From: Bacteroidia bacterium
GTDB taxonomy: Bacteria > Bacteroidota > Bacteroidia > J057
DNA: 64,000 nt
Assembly (NCBI GenBank): GCA_022760475.1
Contig: JALEFZ010000055.1
Location: 124,001 to 188,000, forward strand
Direction: 5' to 3'
Shown: one piece after another, positions 1 through 8,207 of the stretch
How the letters are laid out: each line of letters opens with the position of its first letter
Position numbering within the stretch: position 1 is the first letter of the stretch
The notes under the pieces: model-generated
What the model was told of the DNA's origin: nothing
Databases searched by the model: none
The model's input: the letters and a program-made list of their open reading frames with translations, nothing else
Program-made: the position numbers and the translations under genes

Positions 1-1175
1 TTGGAGGAATAAATGGCTTCAACAAATTTCATCCTAAGGAGATTTCAAGGAATACTCTAGCCCCACCCGTATTCATCACTGGGGTCAAAATCATGAACCA
101 GCCTATTCATCCCGGTCAAAAAGTCAATAAGCATATTCCTCTTTCCAAAAACCCCATAGAAGCTGCCAAACTTAGGCTTACCCATAAAGACCTGATCTTG
201 AACATTGAGTTTACCAGCCTGAATTATATTTTTACTGAAAAAAATCAATATGCTTACAAATTAGAAGGATTCGATCAGGATTGGATTTACGCTGGCAATG
301 AAAGCAAAGCTTCCTATACCAACCTTCGTGAAGGGAAATACACCTTCAAGGTAAAGGCTAGCAACAATGATGGAGTTTGGAATGAGGAAGGAGCCAGTAT
401 GGCCATTTTTGTATCTCCTCCCCCCTGGCGAAGTTGGTGGGCATACCTGGTATATTTAGTTTTAGCAGTAGCTATAATTAGTACGTTCATTCGATACCGT
501 ATCCGAAGCAGGGAACGGGAACTGGAAACAAAATGGAGAATACAACAAGCCAAGTTAGAGGAAAGGGAGGTGGTCAGGAAAAATGCTGCTGCAGATTTCC
601 ACGATGAGTTGGGAAATAAGATTACAAAAATCACCCTCTTTGCCGAACTGGCTAAGCGACAGATTCAGTTGGGTAAGGAAACAGAGTCCTTCCTGGATAA
701 AATTGGCATTCAGAGTCGAGAATTATCAGAAGGTATTAGGGACTTTATTTGGATACTGGACCCGGAGCAGGACAGCTTTTACAAACTCTTCAACAGGGCA
801 AAAGAATTTGGCGATCAGCTTTTTGAACATACCCTCATTGATTTTCGGGTAAAAGGCATTTCCGATGCGTTGGAAGAGATTACGGTATCAGTTAGCACAA
901 GAAGGCACCTGATGATGATTATCAAAGAGGCCTTGCATAATGTACTGAAATACTCAGAAGCAAAAACTTGTACCCTAGACATCAAAACCAATCAGACAGG
1001 TTTAAACATCCGGGTCATAGACGACGGTAAGGGATTTATTCTTTCGGAAAGCTCAGGTGGATATGGGTTAAAAAATATGGCTAGCCGTGCAGAAAAGATT
1101 GGTGCTGATTTCTCGATAAACAGCCAAGCAAATGGAGGTACTCAAATCGATATTAAACTGAAATACCCCAAATGA
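1..1175 (+). CDS. Sensor histidine kinase, propeller/Y_Y_Y type (5' end outside the window)
   Basis: Reading frame 3 is open from the window edge, so the gene begins upstream; an ATG at 93 is internal. The first visible residues (NGFNKFHP) look like the last blade of a two-component-regulator propeller. A Y_Y_Y-type immunoglobulin-like domain follows (YAYKLEGFDQDWIYAG, then LREGKYTFKVKASNNDG). A single membrane helix lies near nt 424-495. The cytoplasmic part is a HisKA_3 kinase: phospho-acceptor motif DFHDELGNK with the His codon at 600-602, N-box EALHN, ATP-lid motifs DDGKGF and GYGLKNM. It would sense a periplasmic ligand and phosphorylate the NarL-type regulator starting 48 bp downstream. 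The order is that of SusR/RagB-like carbohydrate sensors, but no ligand can be inferred. Kinase call firm, propeller inferred from a short remnant. Confidence 0.9.
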   Translation, partial: GGINGFNKFHPKEISRNTLAPPVFITGVKIMNQPIHPGQKVNKHIPLSKNPIEAAKLRLTHKDLILNIEFTSLNYIFTEKNQYAYKLEGFDQDWIYAGNESKASYTNLREGKYTFKVKASNNDGVWNEEGASMAIFVSPPPWRSWWAYLVYLVLAVAIISTFIRYRIRSRERELETKWRIQQAKLEEREVVRKNAAADFHDELGNKITKITLFAELAKRQIQLGKETESFLDKIGIQSRELSEGIRDFIWILDPEQDSFYKLFNRAKEFGDQLFEHTLIDFRVKGISDALEEITVSVSTRRHLMMIIKEALHNVLKYSEAKTCTLDIKTNQTGLNIRVIDDGKGFILSESSGGYGLKNMASRAEKIGADFSINSQANGGTQIDIKLKYPK

Positions 1176-1223
1176 GCAATTTACATTCACCCTCTTCTTT
1201 AGCATCTTGAAAAAAATGTTTGT

Positions 1224-1841
1224 ATGATACATGTTTCCATTGTAGAAGATGACCTGGATATCCAGAGAACTTTGGCCTTAATCATAGATGGTACACCAGG
1301 ATTCGCTTGTACCCATACCTATAATGATGGAGAGTCTGCCATAGTTGGAATCCTGAAACACAGGCCAGATGTTGTTTTGATGGATGTAAATCTACCTGGG
1401 AAATCCGGAATCGAATGCGTCAAGCAATTGAAGGAAGAGAGGCCAGAAATGGACATTATCATGTTGACGGTTAAATCTGATGATAAAACTGTCTTTGATT
1501 CACTATGTGCGGGAGCTACTGGTTACCTTTTGAAACATACACCACCTGTAAACCTGCTAGTTGCGATCAAAGAAGTCCATGAAGGAGGTGCTCCTATGAG
1601 CATGGAGATTGCCAGGAAGGTGTTAAAATCATTTCAGCCTACTCCTCATTCACCACTTTCTGAGCGTGAGACCGATATCCTGCGAAAATTATGTGAGGGA
1701 GAAAACTACAAGAGTATTGCAGAGGCATTGTTCATCAGTGGACATACTGTCCGCACCCATATCAAAAATATCTATTCAAAACTACATGTAAACTCAAGGG
1801 GTGAAGCTGTAAAAAAAGCCATTAAGAATAAGCTGATTTGA
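1224..1841 (+). CDS. NarL/LuxR-type response regulator
   Basis: A 205-residue two-domain response regulator. The receiver domain (about 1-120) has the acidic pair EDD near the N-terminus, the phospho-acceptor Asp54 in VVLMDVNLPG, and the conserved Thr and Lys (MLTVKSDD, LLKHTPP). The C-terminal LuxR/GerE helix-turn-helix (about 140-205) starts LSERETDILRKL and contains the recognition helix SGHTVRTHIKNIYSKL. It is most likely the cognate partner of the HisKA_3 kinase directly upstream (48 bp gap, same strand). HisKA_3 kinases and NarL regulators pair regularly. Transcription probably ends at the strong hairpin just downstream. Confidence 0.93.
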   Translation: MIHVSIVEDDLDIQRTLALIIDGTPGFACTHTYNDGESAIVGILKHRPDVVLMDVNLPGKSGIECVKQLKEERPEMDIIMLTVKSDDKTVFDSLCAGATGYLLKHTPPVNLLVAIKEVHEGGAPMSMEIARKVLKSFQPTPHSPLSERETDILRKLCEGENYKSIAEALFISGHTVRTHIKNIYSKLHVNSRGEAVKKAIKNKLI

Positions 1842-1917
1842 TACCCCATATGAGGGATAGCTTTTAAAATGATTCCCAGGAATTAAGTTTTGAACTGCAA
1901 AAAGTTAACGTTTTGTC

Positions 1918-1954
1918 AATCCTGATGCTTTTTTAGTACATCAGGATTTTTTTT
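1918..1954 (+). terminator. Rho-independent terminator after the response regulator
   Basis: A perfect 10-bp stem (AATCCTGATG at 1918-1927, CATCAGGATT at 1939-1948) with an 11-nt loop runs into a T tract ending at 1954. It lies 77 bp past the regulator stop and separates the two-component pair from the sigma factor gene. Confidence 0.85.
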
Positions 1955-2014
1955 CGTAGAAAATGAACGTCAAGTATCCTTAAGTGTAAACCATTATAGA
2001 AACAGAGCTGTTAC

Positions 2015-2599
2015 ATGCGCTTTTTTAAGCCAGACTATAATAAGTGTAGTGATGAAGAATTGATGGAACTGATCGTCAAGCAAGACGAGCGGGCCTTCGA
2101 TACGCTATATGTCAGGTATAGTGAACGCATGCTGAATTTCTTTTACAGAATGCTTAATCGAGATGAAAACAAGTCTCAGGACTTCCTGCAAGACCTGTTC
2201 ATGAAGTTGTTGGAAAAGCCATATTTGTTTAAGAAAGGCAATAAGTTCTCTACCTGGATCTACACGATTGCTTCAAACATGGTCAAAAATGAGTATAGGT
2301 CCCTTCAAGTGAGGAAAATTGTGAGTAAAATGGAAGACCTTTCTCATCTACCGATAGGTGCCTGGATGGACGATGGCGACATTGATAGACAGCATTTTAA
2401 GATGGTTCTTGAAAAAGAAATTCAAAATCTGAGTCCAAAACACAGGGAGGTTTTCTTCCTAAGGTTTAGAGAAGAGTTATCGATAAAGGAAATCAGTGAA
2501 ATTACTGCTTGCTCAGAAGGAACCATTAAATCCAGAATTTTTTACGCCTTGAAAAGGCTCGCACAAAATATGCAGGTATTTGACCCCAAAAGAGGATAA
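2015..2599 (+). CDS. ECF-type RNA polymerase sigma factor
   Basis: A 194-residue sigma-70 family protein of the extracytoplasmic-function group, with only regions 2 and 4. Region 2 (about 20-95) has FDTLYVRYSERMLNFFYRM, the core-binding stretch QDFLQDLFMKLL and the -10 recognition stretch STWIYTIASNMVKNEYR. Region 4 (about 135-185) has LSPKHREVFFLRF and the helix-turn-helix LSIKEISEITACSEGTIKSRI. The downstream membrane protein is the natural candidate for its anti-sigma factor, and the two form a probable transcription unit. The target regulon cannot be read from the sequence. Confidence 0.93.
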   Translation: MRFFKPDYNKCSDEELMELIVKQDERAFDTLYVRYSERMLNFFYRMLNRDENKSQDFLQDLFMKLLEKPYLFKKGNKFSTWIYTIASNMVKNEYRSLQVRKIVSKMEDLSHLPIGAWMDDGDIDRQHFKMVLEKEIQNLSPKHREVFFLRFREELSIKEISEITACSEGTIKSRIFYALKRLAQNMQVFDPKRG

Positions 2600-2628
2600 A
2601 ACCTCTGGTGGGAATAATTCATAATAAA

Positions 2629-3108
2629 ATGGAGAGATCAACATTGAATCAAGGAATTGACCTGGAAGCTCTGGTAAGAGAAAAAGACTTTCAGGATCTG
2701 AGCTTTGAAGAGAGAATTGAGGTACTTTCTGAGGTTTCAGAAAGAGAGTACCAGCAAATGAGGGAATTGGTAATTTGGTCAGGTGAACTATTGGGAGAGA
2801 CACAACCGAGTTTGGTCCCCAACGCTAACATTCGCAAAAACCTGAATCAAAAGTTTCGAGAGAAGAAGCATCAAAATAAGATCATCCAAATGCTTCAGGC
2901 TCCAGTTCCGGTCTGGAAAGTAGCTGCAGCAACCGTGGTGTTAATGGTAAGCATTCAGTTTATCAATCCTCGCGCTTGGCTGGGAAGTTCTCCCAATACC
3001 AACATACCCATGCTTTTGGTTGATTCTACCCACCTTGATACCTCCATTAAAATCAATCATGCTCACGGAGAAGACTCCATTTACTCTACCTTCGAAGACT
3101 CTCTATAA
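2629..3108 (+). CDS. Single-pass membrane protein, putative anti-sigma factor
   Basis: I chose the ATG at 2629 (159 aa); a GTG at 2608 would add seven residues. The N-terminal half is acidic and helical (LEALVREKDFQDLSFEERIE). It is followed by a basic stretch (REKKHQNK) and one membrane helix (VWKVAAATVVLMVSIQFI, about residues 97-115), with a short periplasmic tail. This topology and its place 29 bp after an ECF sigma gene suggest an anti-sigma factor that holds the sigma factor at the membrane. There is no recognisable zinc-binding HxxxCxxC motif, so the role is inferred from context only. Confidence 0.6.
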   Translation: MERSTLNQGIDLEALVREKDFQDLSFEERIEVLSEVSEREYQQMRELVIWSGELLGETQPSLVPNANIRKNLNQKFREKKHQNKIIQMLQAPVPVWKVAAATVVLMVSIQFINPRAWLGSSPNTNIPMLLVDSTHLDTSIKINHAHGEDSIYSTFEDSL

Positions 3109-3126
3109 ATCCATGATACAACAAGA

Positions 3127-3164
3127 ACGGCCTTGATGACTCATTCATCAAGGCCGTCTTTTTT
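3127..3164. terminator. Bidirectional terminator between convergent genes
   Basis: A perfect 13-bp GC-rich stem (ACGGCCTTGATGA at 3127-3139, TCATCAAGGCCGT at 3145-3157) with a 5-nt loop is followed by a T run on the plus strand. It sits between the converging anti-sigma-like gene and pyrH and probably serves the plus-strand unit best. Confidence 0.85.
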
Positions 3165-3179
3165 ATTCTTTAATCGGGA

Positions 3180-3896
3180 TCAGTAATTCATGACCAAAGT
3201 ACCTACAGGCTCTCCCATCACAATTCTTGAAAGGTTTCCTGGATTATTTATGTCAAATACCACAATGGGCAGGTCATTCTCCTGGCATAAGGTAAATGCG
3301 GTCATATCCATGACCCTGAGTTGATCTCTCAGCACCTCATTAAAAGTGATTTTGTCAAACTTGGTAGCAGTTGCATCCTTGGCTGGATCGGCGGTGTATA
3401 CACCATCTACCCTTGTACCTTTGAGTACTACCTCTGCATCGATTTCGATGGCTCTGAGTGATGCAGCTGTATCTGTGGTAAAGAATGGGTTTCCTGTTCC
3501 TGCGCCAAAAATTACTATCCTTCCCTTTTCAAGATGTCTAATAGCTCTGCGGCGGATATAGGGTTCACAAATCTTGTCCATCCCAATAGCGGATTGCAAC
3601 CTTACCTGTGCACCTTGCTGTTCAAGGGCATCCTGAAGTGCCATGCCATTGATGACAGTAGCTAGCATTCCCATGTAGTCTCCATGAGCCCTTCCCATCC
3701 CGGTACTGGTCCCAGATATTCCTCTAAAAATATTTCCGCCACCTACTACAATTGCTACTTCAACCCCCTTAGAGGTAACATCCAGAATCTCTCTTGCATA
3801 AAAAGCCAGAGTTTCATGCTCAATGCCAAAGTCCTTTTGGCCCATCAACGCTTCACCGCTGAGTTTCAACAGAATTCGCTTATATTTTGTCGCCAT
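3180..3896 (-). CDS. pyrH: Uridylate kinase (UMP kinase)
   Basis: A 238-residue hexameric bacterial UMP kinase, which makes UDP from UMP with ATP in pyrimidine nucleotide synthesis. Family signatures are clear: KLSGEAL near the N-terminus, GGGNIFRG for the phosphate loop, the UMP-binding stretch [13 protein letters not shown], and [11 protein letters not shown]. Length is normal. It lies downstream of tsf on the same strand, but a strong terminator-like hairpin stands between them, so it may have its own promoter. The frequent downstream neighbour frr is absent; a terminator and a convergent gene follow instead. Confidence 0.97.
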   Translation of the reverse strand: MATKYKRILLKLSGEALMGQKDFGIEHETLAFYAREILDVTSKGVEVAIVVGGGNIFRGISGTSTGMGRAHGDYMGMLATVINGMALQDALEQQGAQVRLQSAIGMDKICEPYIRRRAIRHLEKGRIVIFGAGTGNPFFTTDTAASLRAIEIDAEVVLKGTRVDGVYTADPAKDATATKFDKITFNEVLRDQLRVMDMTAFTLCQENDLPIVVFDINNPGNLSRIVMGEPVGTLVMNY

Positions 3897-3983
3897 TGTA
3901 AATATATTGGATACGGGTAATGGAAATATTATTCAATATCACTCCCCAAAAACGGGGCCGAATTTGAAATTTTCACAAAGGTT

Positions 3984-4018
3984 AAAAAAAAAGAGAGTTG
4001 TTAAAACTCTCTTTTTTT
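3984..4018 (-). terminator. Terminator after tsf
   Basis: Read on the minus strand: a 14-bp stem (plus-strand arms 3986-3999 and 4005-4018, core AGAGAGTT/AACTCTCT) with a 5-nt loop GTTAA, A-rich in the 5' arm and T-rich in the 3' arm. It begins 16 bp after the tsf stop codon and would limit read-through into pyrH. Confidence 0.75.
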
Positions 4019-4034
4019 CAACTTCCTACTTGGA

Positions 4035-4880
4035 TTAGCTTTGTCCCAGTTGAACTCGCTTGAAAGCAGAAACTGTAATGTCTGCTCCCAGCTCAGATTT
4101 GATGTACTGAGCGATAGACTTTGAAGTGTCCTTCACGAAGTCCTGGTGCAAAAGTGTATTTTCTCTGAAATATTTGTTCAATTTTCCTTGAGCAATTTTA
4201 TCCCAGATTTTTTCAGGTTTACCTTCAGCTTTTGCTTGCTCCATTCCGATCTCTAGCTCTTTGTTGATGATTTCCTGTGGTACAGAATCTTTATCAACAG
4301 AGATTGGATTCATTGCAGCAATCTGCATAGCGATATCCTTTCCAACCTGGGCTACTTCATTGTCAGTTTTGCCAGTGAAGGCAACTGCAACACCGATTCT
4401 CGCTCCTGGGTGGATGTATGATACGACCTTATCACCTTTAACAATCTCGAATGTTCTGATTTGAAGTTTCTCACCGATTCTACCCATGGCGTCAGTCAAA
4501 GTCTCTTCAACACTCTTACCGTCCATAGTTAGAGCCATAAGTGATTCAAGATTTGCAGGAGCTTCTTTGTCAGCCAATTCTACGATTGAATTTCCAAGGG
4601 CCTGAAAATCTTCATTACGAGCAACGAAGTCAGTTTCACAGTTCAGCTCGATGATAGTGGCTGTAGTGGCGTCAGCGTTGGCTTTGATGAAAACAGATCC
4701 TTCTTTGGCATCTCTGTCTGCGCGCTTAGCTGAAACTTTCTGACCTTTCTTGCGAAGGATCTCTACCGCTTTGTCGAAATCACCCTCTGCCTCAGTCAAT
4801 GCTTTTTTGCAGTCCATCATACCTGCACCAGTTGCTTGTCTCAACCGGTTAACGTCGCTTGCTGTAACCTTAATTGCCAT
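4035..4880 (-). CDS. tsf: Translation elongation factor Ts
   Basis: EF-Ts, the guanine-nucleotide exchange factor for EF-Tu. I start the gene at the ATG at 4880 (281 aa, MAIKVTASDVNRLR). The longer open frame adds 22 residues with no family similarity. Diagnostic motifs are the UBA-like N-terminus with TGAGMMDCKKAL, the EF-Tu contact TDFVARNEDF, and dimerisation-domain sequence HPGARIGVAV. In most bacteria tsf follows rpsB directly; here no rpsB lies upstream, and the next gene is a divergent ECF sigma factor 231 bp away. A good promoter candidate lies in that gap. Confidence 0.97.
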   Translation of the reverse strand: MAIKVTASDVNRLRQATGAGMMDCKKALTEAEGDFDKAVEILRKKGQKVSAKRADRDAKEGSVFIKANADATTATIIELNCETDFVARNEDFQALGNSIVELADKEAPANLESLMALTMDGKSVEETLTDAMGRIGEKLQIRTFEIVKGDKVVSYIHPGARIGVAVAFTGKTDNEVAQVGKDIAMQIAAMNPISVDKDSVPQEIINKELEIGMEQAKAEGKPEKIWDKIAQGKLNKYFRENTLLHQDFVKDTSKSIAQYIKSELGADITVSAFKRVQLGQS

Positions 4881-4922
4881 CGATTTATTTTGATAGTTAA
4901 TATATAATAGGAAAAACTCGGG

Positions 4923-4954
4923 CAAAATTAGGATTTTTCCCCTCAATCTGCAAT
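4923..4954 (-). promoter_or_regulatory. Bacteroidota-type promoter for tsf
   Basis: On the minus strand TAATTTTG (plus positions 4923-4930) matches the Bacteroidota -7 consensus TAnnTTTG. Twenty bases further upstream is ATTG (4951-4954), a fair match to the TTTG/TTG -33 element. It lies about 43 nt upstream of the chosen tsf start. Confidence 0.5.
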
Positions 4955-5111
4955 TGCTTGCCCAAATGGTTTTATATCTTTTAATATTCTGTTAATCTAT
5001 TCAAAGTCAAATCGTTAATTTGAAGGATTTTTTTTAAATTTTTTTTCAAGGCCAAGCAACTTTTTTGGTCTTATCTTCTTCTAACATTCAGAATCTTCCC
5101 GGGACAATATT

Positions 5112-5666
5112 ATGCACATTGCTACCCCTTATAGTGAAAAAGAATTGGTGGACGGATGCAAGCAGGAAAATCCAAAAATCCAGCGTGCCCTCTATCAAAA
5201 ATACCACAGGCTGATGTTTAGCATCTGCCTGAGGTACTCCGAAAATAAGGAAGATGCACAAGACATCCTCCAAGATGGCTTTGTGAAGGTCTTTAAGAAA
5301 ATAAACACCTTCAAACACAAAGGATCATTTGAAGGATGGATCAGGAGAATAATGGTGCACACCTCCATAGAGCATTACAGAAAGCGCTCGAAGTACTTTA
5401 TGGTAGACATAAATGAGGCGGATACCCATTCTTTTGATGCTGATGCCCTGGTGAATTTAAGTACAGCTGAAATTATCAAACTCGTACAGGAACTGCCAGC
5501 AGGATACCGAACCGTTTTTAACCTGTTTGTGATCGAAGGATATTCTCATCAAGAAATTGCAGACATGTTGAATATATCAGAAGGTACTTCCAAGTCGCAG
5601 CTTTCCAGAGCTAAAAAGATGTTGCAGTTGAGAATGAAGTTCCTAAACGCCAAAGCAAGTGGATGA
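5112..5666 (+). CDS. ECF-type RNA polymerase sigma factor
   Basis: A 184-residue ECF sigma factor. Region 2 has QRALYQKYHRLMFSICLRY, the acidic core-binding stretch EDAQDILQDGFVKVF and SFEGWIRRIMVHTSIEHYRK. Region 4 has LPAGYRTVFNLFVIEGYSHQ, then the helix-turn-helix EIADMLNISEGTSKSQLSRAK. The EGYSH/EGTSKSQLSRA form is typical of Bacteroidota ECF factors. It heads an operon with an anti-sigma-like membrane protein and an outer-membrane barrel protein, which suggests control of an envelope function. Confidence 0.94.
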   Translation: MHIATPYSEKELVDGCKQENPKIQRALYQKYHRLMFSICLRYSENKEDAQDILQDGFVKVFKKINTFKHKGSFEGWIRRIMVHTSIEHYRKRSKYFMVDINEADTHSFDADALVNLSTAEIIKLVQELPAGYRTVFNLFVIEGYSHQEIADMLNISEGTSKSQLSRAKKMLQLRMKFLNAKASG

Positions 5667-5715
5667 AAAGATGAAGAAAGATGAATGTTAGTGTGTCCAA
5701 GGAATTACATCAAAA

Positions 5716-6588
5716 ATGAGTGAAGCCAAATCGAATAAACAAATGGGAAAGGAACCAGATTTACAAGGACTTCTGAAATCCCGTTTCGAAAAAATGGAAC
5801 TGGAACCAGAGATAGACCTCTGGCCAGCCATTGAAGAAAAAATTCAGAAGGAGCCAGGTTTTTGGAAAACCTGGAGACCCTACCTTGCTGTAGCGGCATG
5901 TCTCGCTGTTCTGATCAGTGTATGGATTTATACCAGAAAACCTGAAAAGCTCCAGACACCGATCGCAGAAAAAACGGAAAAGGTAGAAAATCCGGTCAGG
6001 AAAGACCAAAACATAAAAAGAGAACTAGCCTCTCTGGAAAGGAAGCGTGTAGATAACAGCTCTAAAAAAAATAAGGATGTGAAAAAGGCCAATTCATCCA
6101 AAAAGGCCAACAACTATATCCCTTCTCCTAGAGCCGGACAATCCATCACTCTTCCCATCGTAGAAAAGCAAATTCTAGCTTCCAAATACGAGGATGAAGA
6201 AGGTAAAAACAATACAGCCAATACCAAGATCAAGGGAATGAAAGAATCCATGGTCAAAGGGAATGAGCTGGCAAGCCTGAGTCCTGTAAAGGTTAATGCT
6301 GAGCTTAAGCCAATTAAAGTCAAAGCACTAGAGTCCAATAAGCAGTTGGCAATCAAGAAAACCAACCCCAACAGCATGGAAATTAACCTGAATGAATTAA
6401 CGATCAAAGACGCTGTTGTATATGCAACAGAGAAAATAAACGAAACTACGGAGAAAATGGATCTCCCTGTAAAGGTTGAACAGAAGCAGACCAAGTACGG
6501 AAAGAAAAAAACCTATCAGGTGCAGATTTTTAATGTCTCTTTTACCCGAACCACTTACAGATCCAACAAAGCAGTTAGACAATTATGA
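5716..6588 (+). CDS. Membrane protein, putative anti-sigma factor
   Basis: A 290-residue protein with a cytoplasmic N-terminus of about 50 residues (LLKSRFEKMELEPEIDLWPAIE), one membrane helix near 55-75 (PYLAVAACLAVLISVWIY) and a long, Lys/Asn/Ser-rich extracytoplasmic region of low complexity. The LWPAIEEKI segment before the helix resembles the sigma-binding segment of many Bacteroidota anti-sigma-like proteins. It lies 49 bp after the sigma gene and overlaps the next gene by 4 bp (ATGA), so the three are translationally linked. No zinc-finger motif; role inferred from topology and context. Confidence 0.65.
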   Translation: MSEAKSNKQMGKEPDLQGLLKSRFEKMELEPEIDLWPAIEEKIQKEPGFWKTWRPYLAVAACLAVLISVWIYTRKPEKLQTPIAEKTEKVENPVRKDQNIKRELASLERKRVDNSSKKNKDVKKANSSKKANNYIPSPRAGQSITLPIVEKQILASKYEDEEGKNNTANTKIKGMKESMVKGNELASLSPVKVNAELKPIKVKALESNKQLAIKKTNPNSMEINLNELTIKDAVVYATEKINETTEKMDLPVKVEQKQTKYGKKKTYQVQIFNVSFTRTTYRSNKAVRQL

Positions 6589-7544
6589 AACAATTATCAA
6601 ATTCTTTATATATGAAATACCTGGTTTTGACCCTCGCATTCGTCAGCTTTCACTTCGTAGCCACGGCGCAGGATGAAAGCAAGACCGTGAAAGAAATTGA
6701 AGAGAGATACGAGATCGACGAAGTAACTTCTGACACCACCAAGATTACCATCAAGACGAAGACCGTTACCATCATTAAAGATGAAGATGGAAGACATATT
6801 TCGATCGAGGATTCGAAGGAAGTTTTGGATGAAGCCAAAAAGGAATTCGAAGAAAGGGAAGAAGAAGAGTGGGATGAGAAATTCGACTATCAACCCAAAG
6901 AGCGAGTTGATGAGAGAAAAAGTTCTCAAGTAGGTGGTCTCGCCCTTGACCTTGGATTTGCTCACTTCATCAATGGCAATACCTTTGGCAACAATGCCGT
7001 CAATCCCGAACTGGCTATCAAGGATTTTCGCCTTGGTTCACACGTTGCTCTCCATGTTCTGCCTACCAGGGTAAGCATTGCAGGAAAAGGAAAAGTTAAC
7101 ATCAAAACTGCCATCAGCGTAGATTGGAACAATTATTACTTCACTTCAAATGTAACTTTGATTGAAGGTGATGAAGGCATTGAATTCGGACAAGCCGAAG
7201 AAAACCTTTCCAAAAATAAACTGACAACCCGCTACGCCCAGATTCCTTTGCTGCTTAACTTCAACACAGCTCCAGGTCAGAAAAATAATGTTAGTTTTTC
7301 AGTCGGAGGTTATGGAGGGCTACTTTGGTCTGCACATACCAAGCAGGTAACAGAGGAAGGAAAGAAAAAGACCAAAAATAAAGGTAACTACAACCTAAAT
7401 CCTATCAGATATGGGCTTACTGCAAGACTGGACTTTCGCTGGTTGGATATTTATGTAAACTATAATTTGAGCGAAGTATTTGCCCAAAATGAGGGTCCTA
7501 CTACCCAAACATTCGAAGCAGGAATAAATGTGATTGACTTCTAA
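6585..7544 (+). CDS. Outer-membrane beta-barrel-like protein
   Basis: A 319-residue exported protein. The ATG at 6585 overlaps the preceding stop (ATGA); an internal ATG at 6612 (MKYLVLTLAF) would give a more standard signal peptide ending VATAQ. After the signal comes a charged segment rich in Glu and Lys (about 30-105), then alternating hydrophobic strands typical of a porin-like or PorT/OmpA-like barrel (ALDLGFAHFING, VALHVLPTRVSI, YAQIPLLLNF, VSFSVGGYGGLLW), ending in an aromatic-rich strand with Phe as last residue. Placed at the end of a sigma/anti-sigma operon, it may be a regulated envelope protein. Function unknown. Confidence 0.7.
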   Translation: MKQLSNSLYMKYLVLTLAFVSFHFVATAQDESKTVKEIEERYEIDEVTSDTTKITIKTKTVTIIKDEDGRHISIEDSKEVLDEAKKEFEEREEEEWDEKFDYQPKERVDERKSSQVGGLALDLGFAHFINGNTFGNNAVNPELAIKDFRLGSHVALHVLPTRVSIAGKGKVNIKTAISVDWNNYYFTSNVTLIEGDEGIEFGQAEENLSKNKLTTRYAQIPLLLNFNTAPGQKNNVSFSVGGYGGLLWSAHTKQVTEEGKKKTKNKGNYNLNPIRYGLTARLDFRWLDIYVNYNLSEVFAQNEGPTTQTFEAGINVIDF

Positions 7545-7565
7545 AATAGTTTTCTCTCTCTAAGA

Positions 7566-7598
7566 AGGCAGGCTTAAAATTTAGGCCTGTCTTTTTTT
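7566..7598. terminator. Terminator between convergent genes
   Basis: A 10-bp stem with two G-T pairs (AGGCAGGCTT at 7566-7575, AGGCCTGTCT at 7583-7592) and a 7-nt loop is followed by a T run on the plus strand. It closes the sigma/anti-sigma/barrel operon and overlaps the end of the convergent ankyrin gene. Confidence 0.75.
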
Positions 7599-8196
7599 AT
7601 AGATGTTTATGAAGCAGTGCTTCCATTTCCTTGTCAATTACCTTGTCCATCACAGAAAGGCCGTCAAAATCTCTCGCTCTAAGGTCAGCTCCTTTCTTTA
7701 TCAAGGCCAAAAGCATATTGGTATTTTCGACTTTAACGGCATACATGATGGGAGTTTCGCCATCATTATCTCTTAGATCCGGGTTAGCCCCTGCTTCCAA
7801 CAATCTCGAGACACTATCCTCTCGCAGTCTTTGAATGGCATAAATTAAAGCTGTGGCACCTGCCTGGTCTTGTAAATCAAGCTGAAGTTCCTCTTTAGCT
7901 AATAGCAACACCTCTATATTTTCATGTTCAAGGACAATAGACATCATCAATGGAGTGGTCGCAAACTCATGCGGTATGTTGGGGTTTGCCCCAGCCTCAA
8001 GCAAGGCTTTTACCATCTCCTTCTGAGCATGTAAGATGGCAAACATGAGAGGACTCATGCCGAATTTGTTCTTCTGATCCAGAATTTGAGGGGATTTTCG
8101 AATAATTTTCCTGAAAGCCTGAAAATTTCCTACCTCAATTGCAGCCAGAAGGTCATCGGTATTTGCACCTCTGAAAAAGCTGAAAGCCTTCCACAT
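7597..8196 (-). CDS. Ankyrin-repeat protein
   Basis: A 199-residue protein made almost wholly of ankyrin repeats, about five, with consensus pieces such as GMSPLMFAILHAQKEMVKALLEAGANPN, here split as GMSPLMFAI and ALLEAGANPN, then TTPLMMSI, GATALIYAIQ, RLLEAGANPDLRDNDGETP and LIKKGADLRARDFDG. There is no signal peptide or membrane segment, so it is probably cytosolic and binds proteins. It starts 11 bp after the M23 peptidase gene and is likely the last gene of a FAH hydrolase - peptidase - ankyrin operon. A second, larger ankyrin protein lies at 41015-42232. Partner unknown. Confidence 0.85.
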   Translation of the reverse strand: MWKAFSFFRGANTDDLLAAIEVGNFQAFRKIIRKSPQILDQKNKFGMSPLMFAILHAQKEMVKALLEAGANPNIPHEFATTPLMMSIVLEHENIEVLLLAKEELQLDLQDQAGATALIYAIQRLREDSVSRLLEAGANPDLRDNDGETPIMYAVKVENTNMLLALIKKGADLRARDFDGLSVMDKVIDKEMEALLHKHL

Positions 8197-8207
8197 ATAT
8201 TCATGGG

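Noticed and set aside
6114-6494. Antisense 126-codon frame within the anti-sigma-like gene
   Set aside because: Mirror of a low-complexity Lys/Asn/Ser-rich coding region; no independent support.
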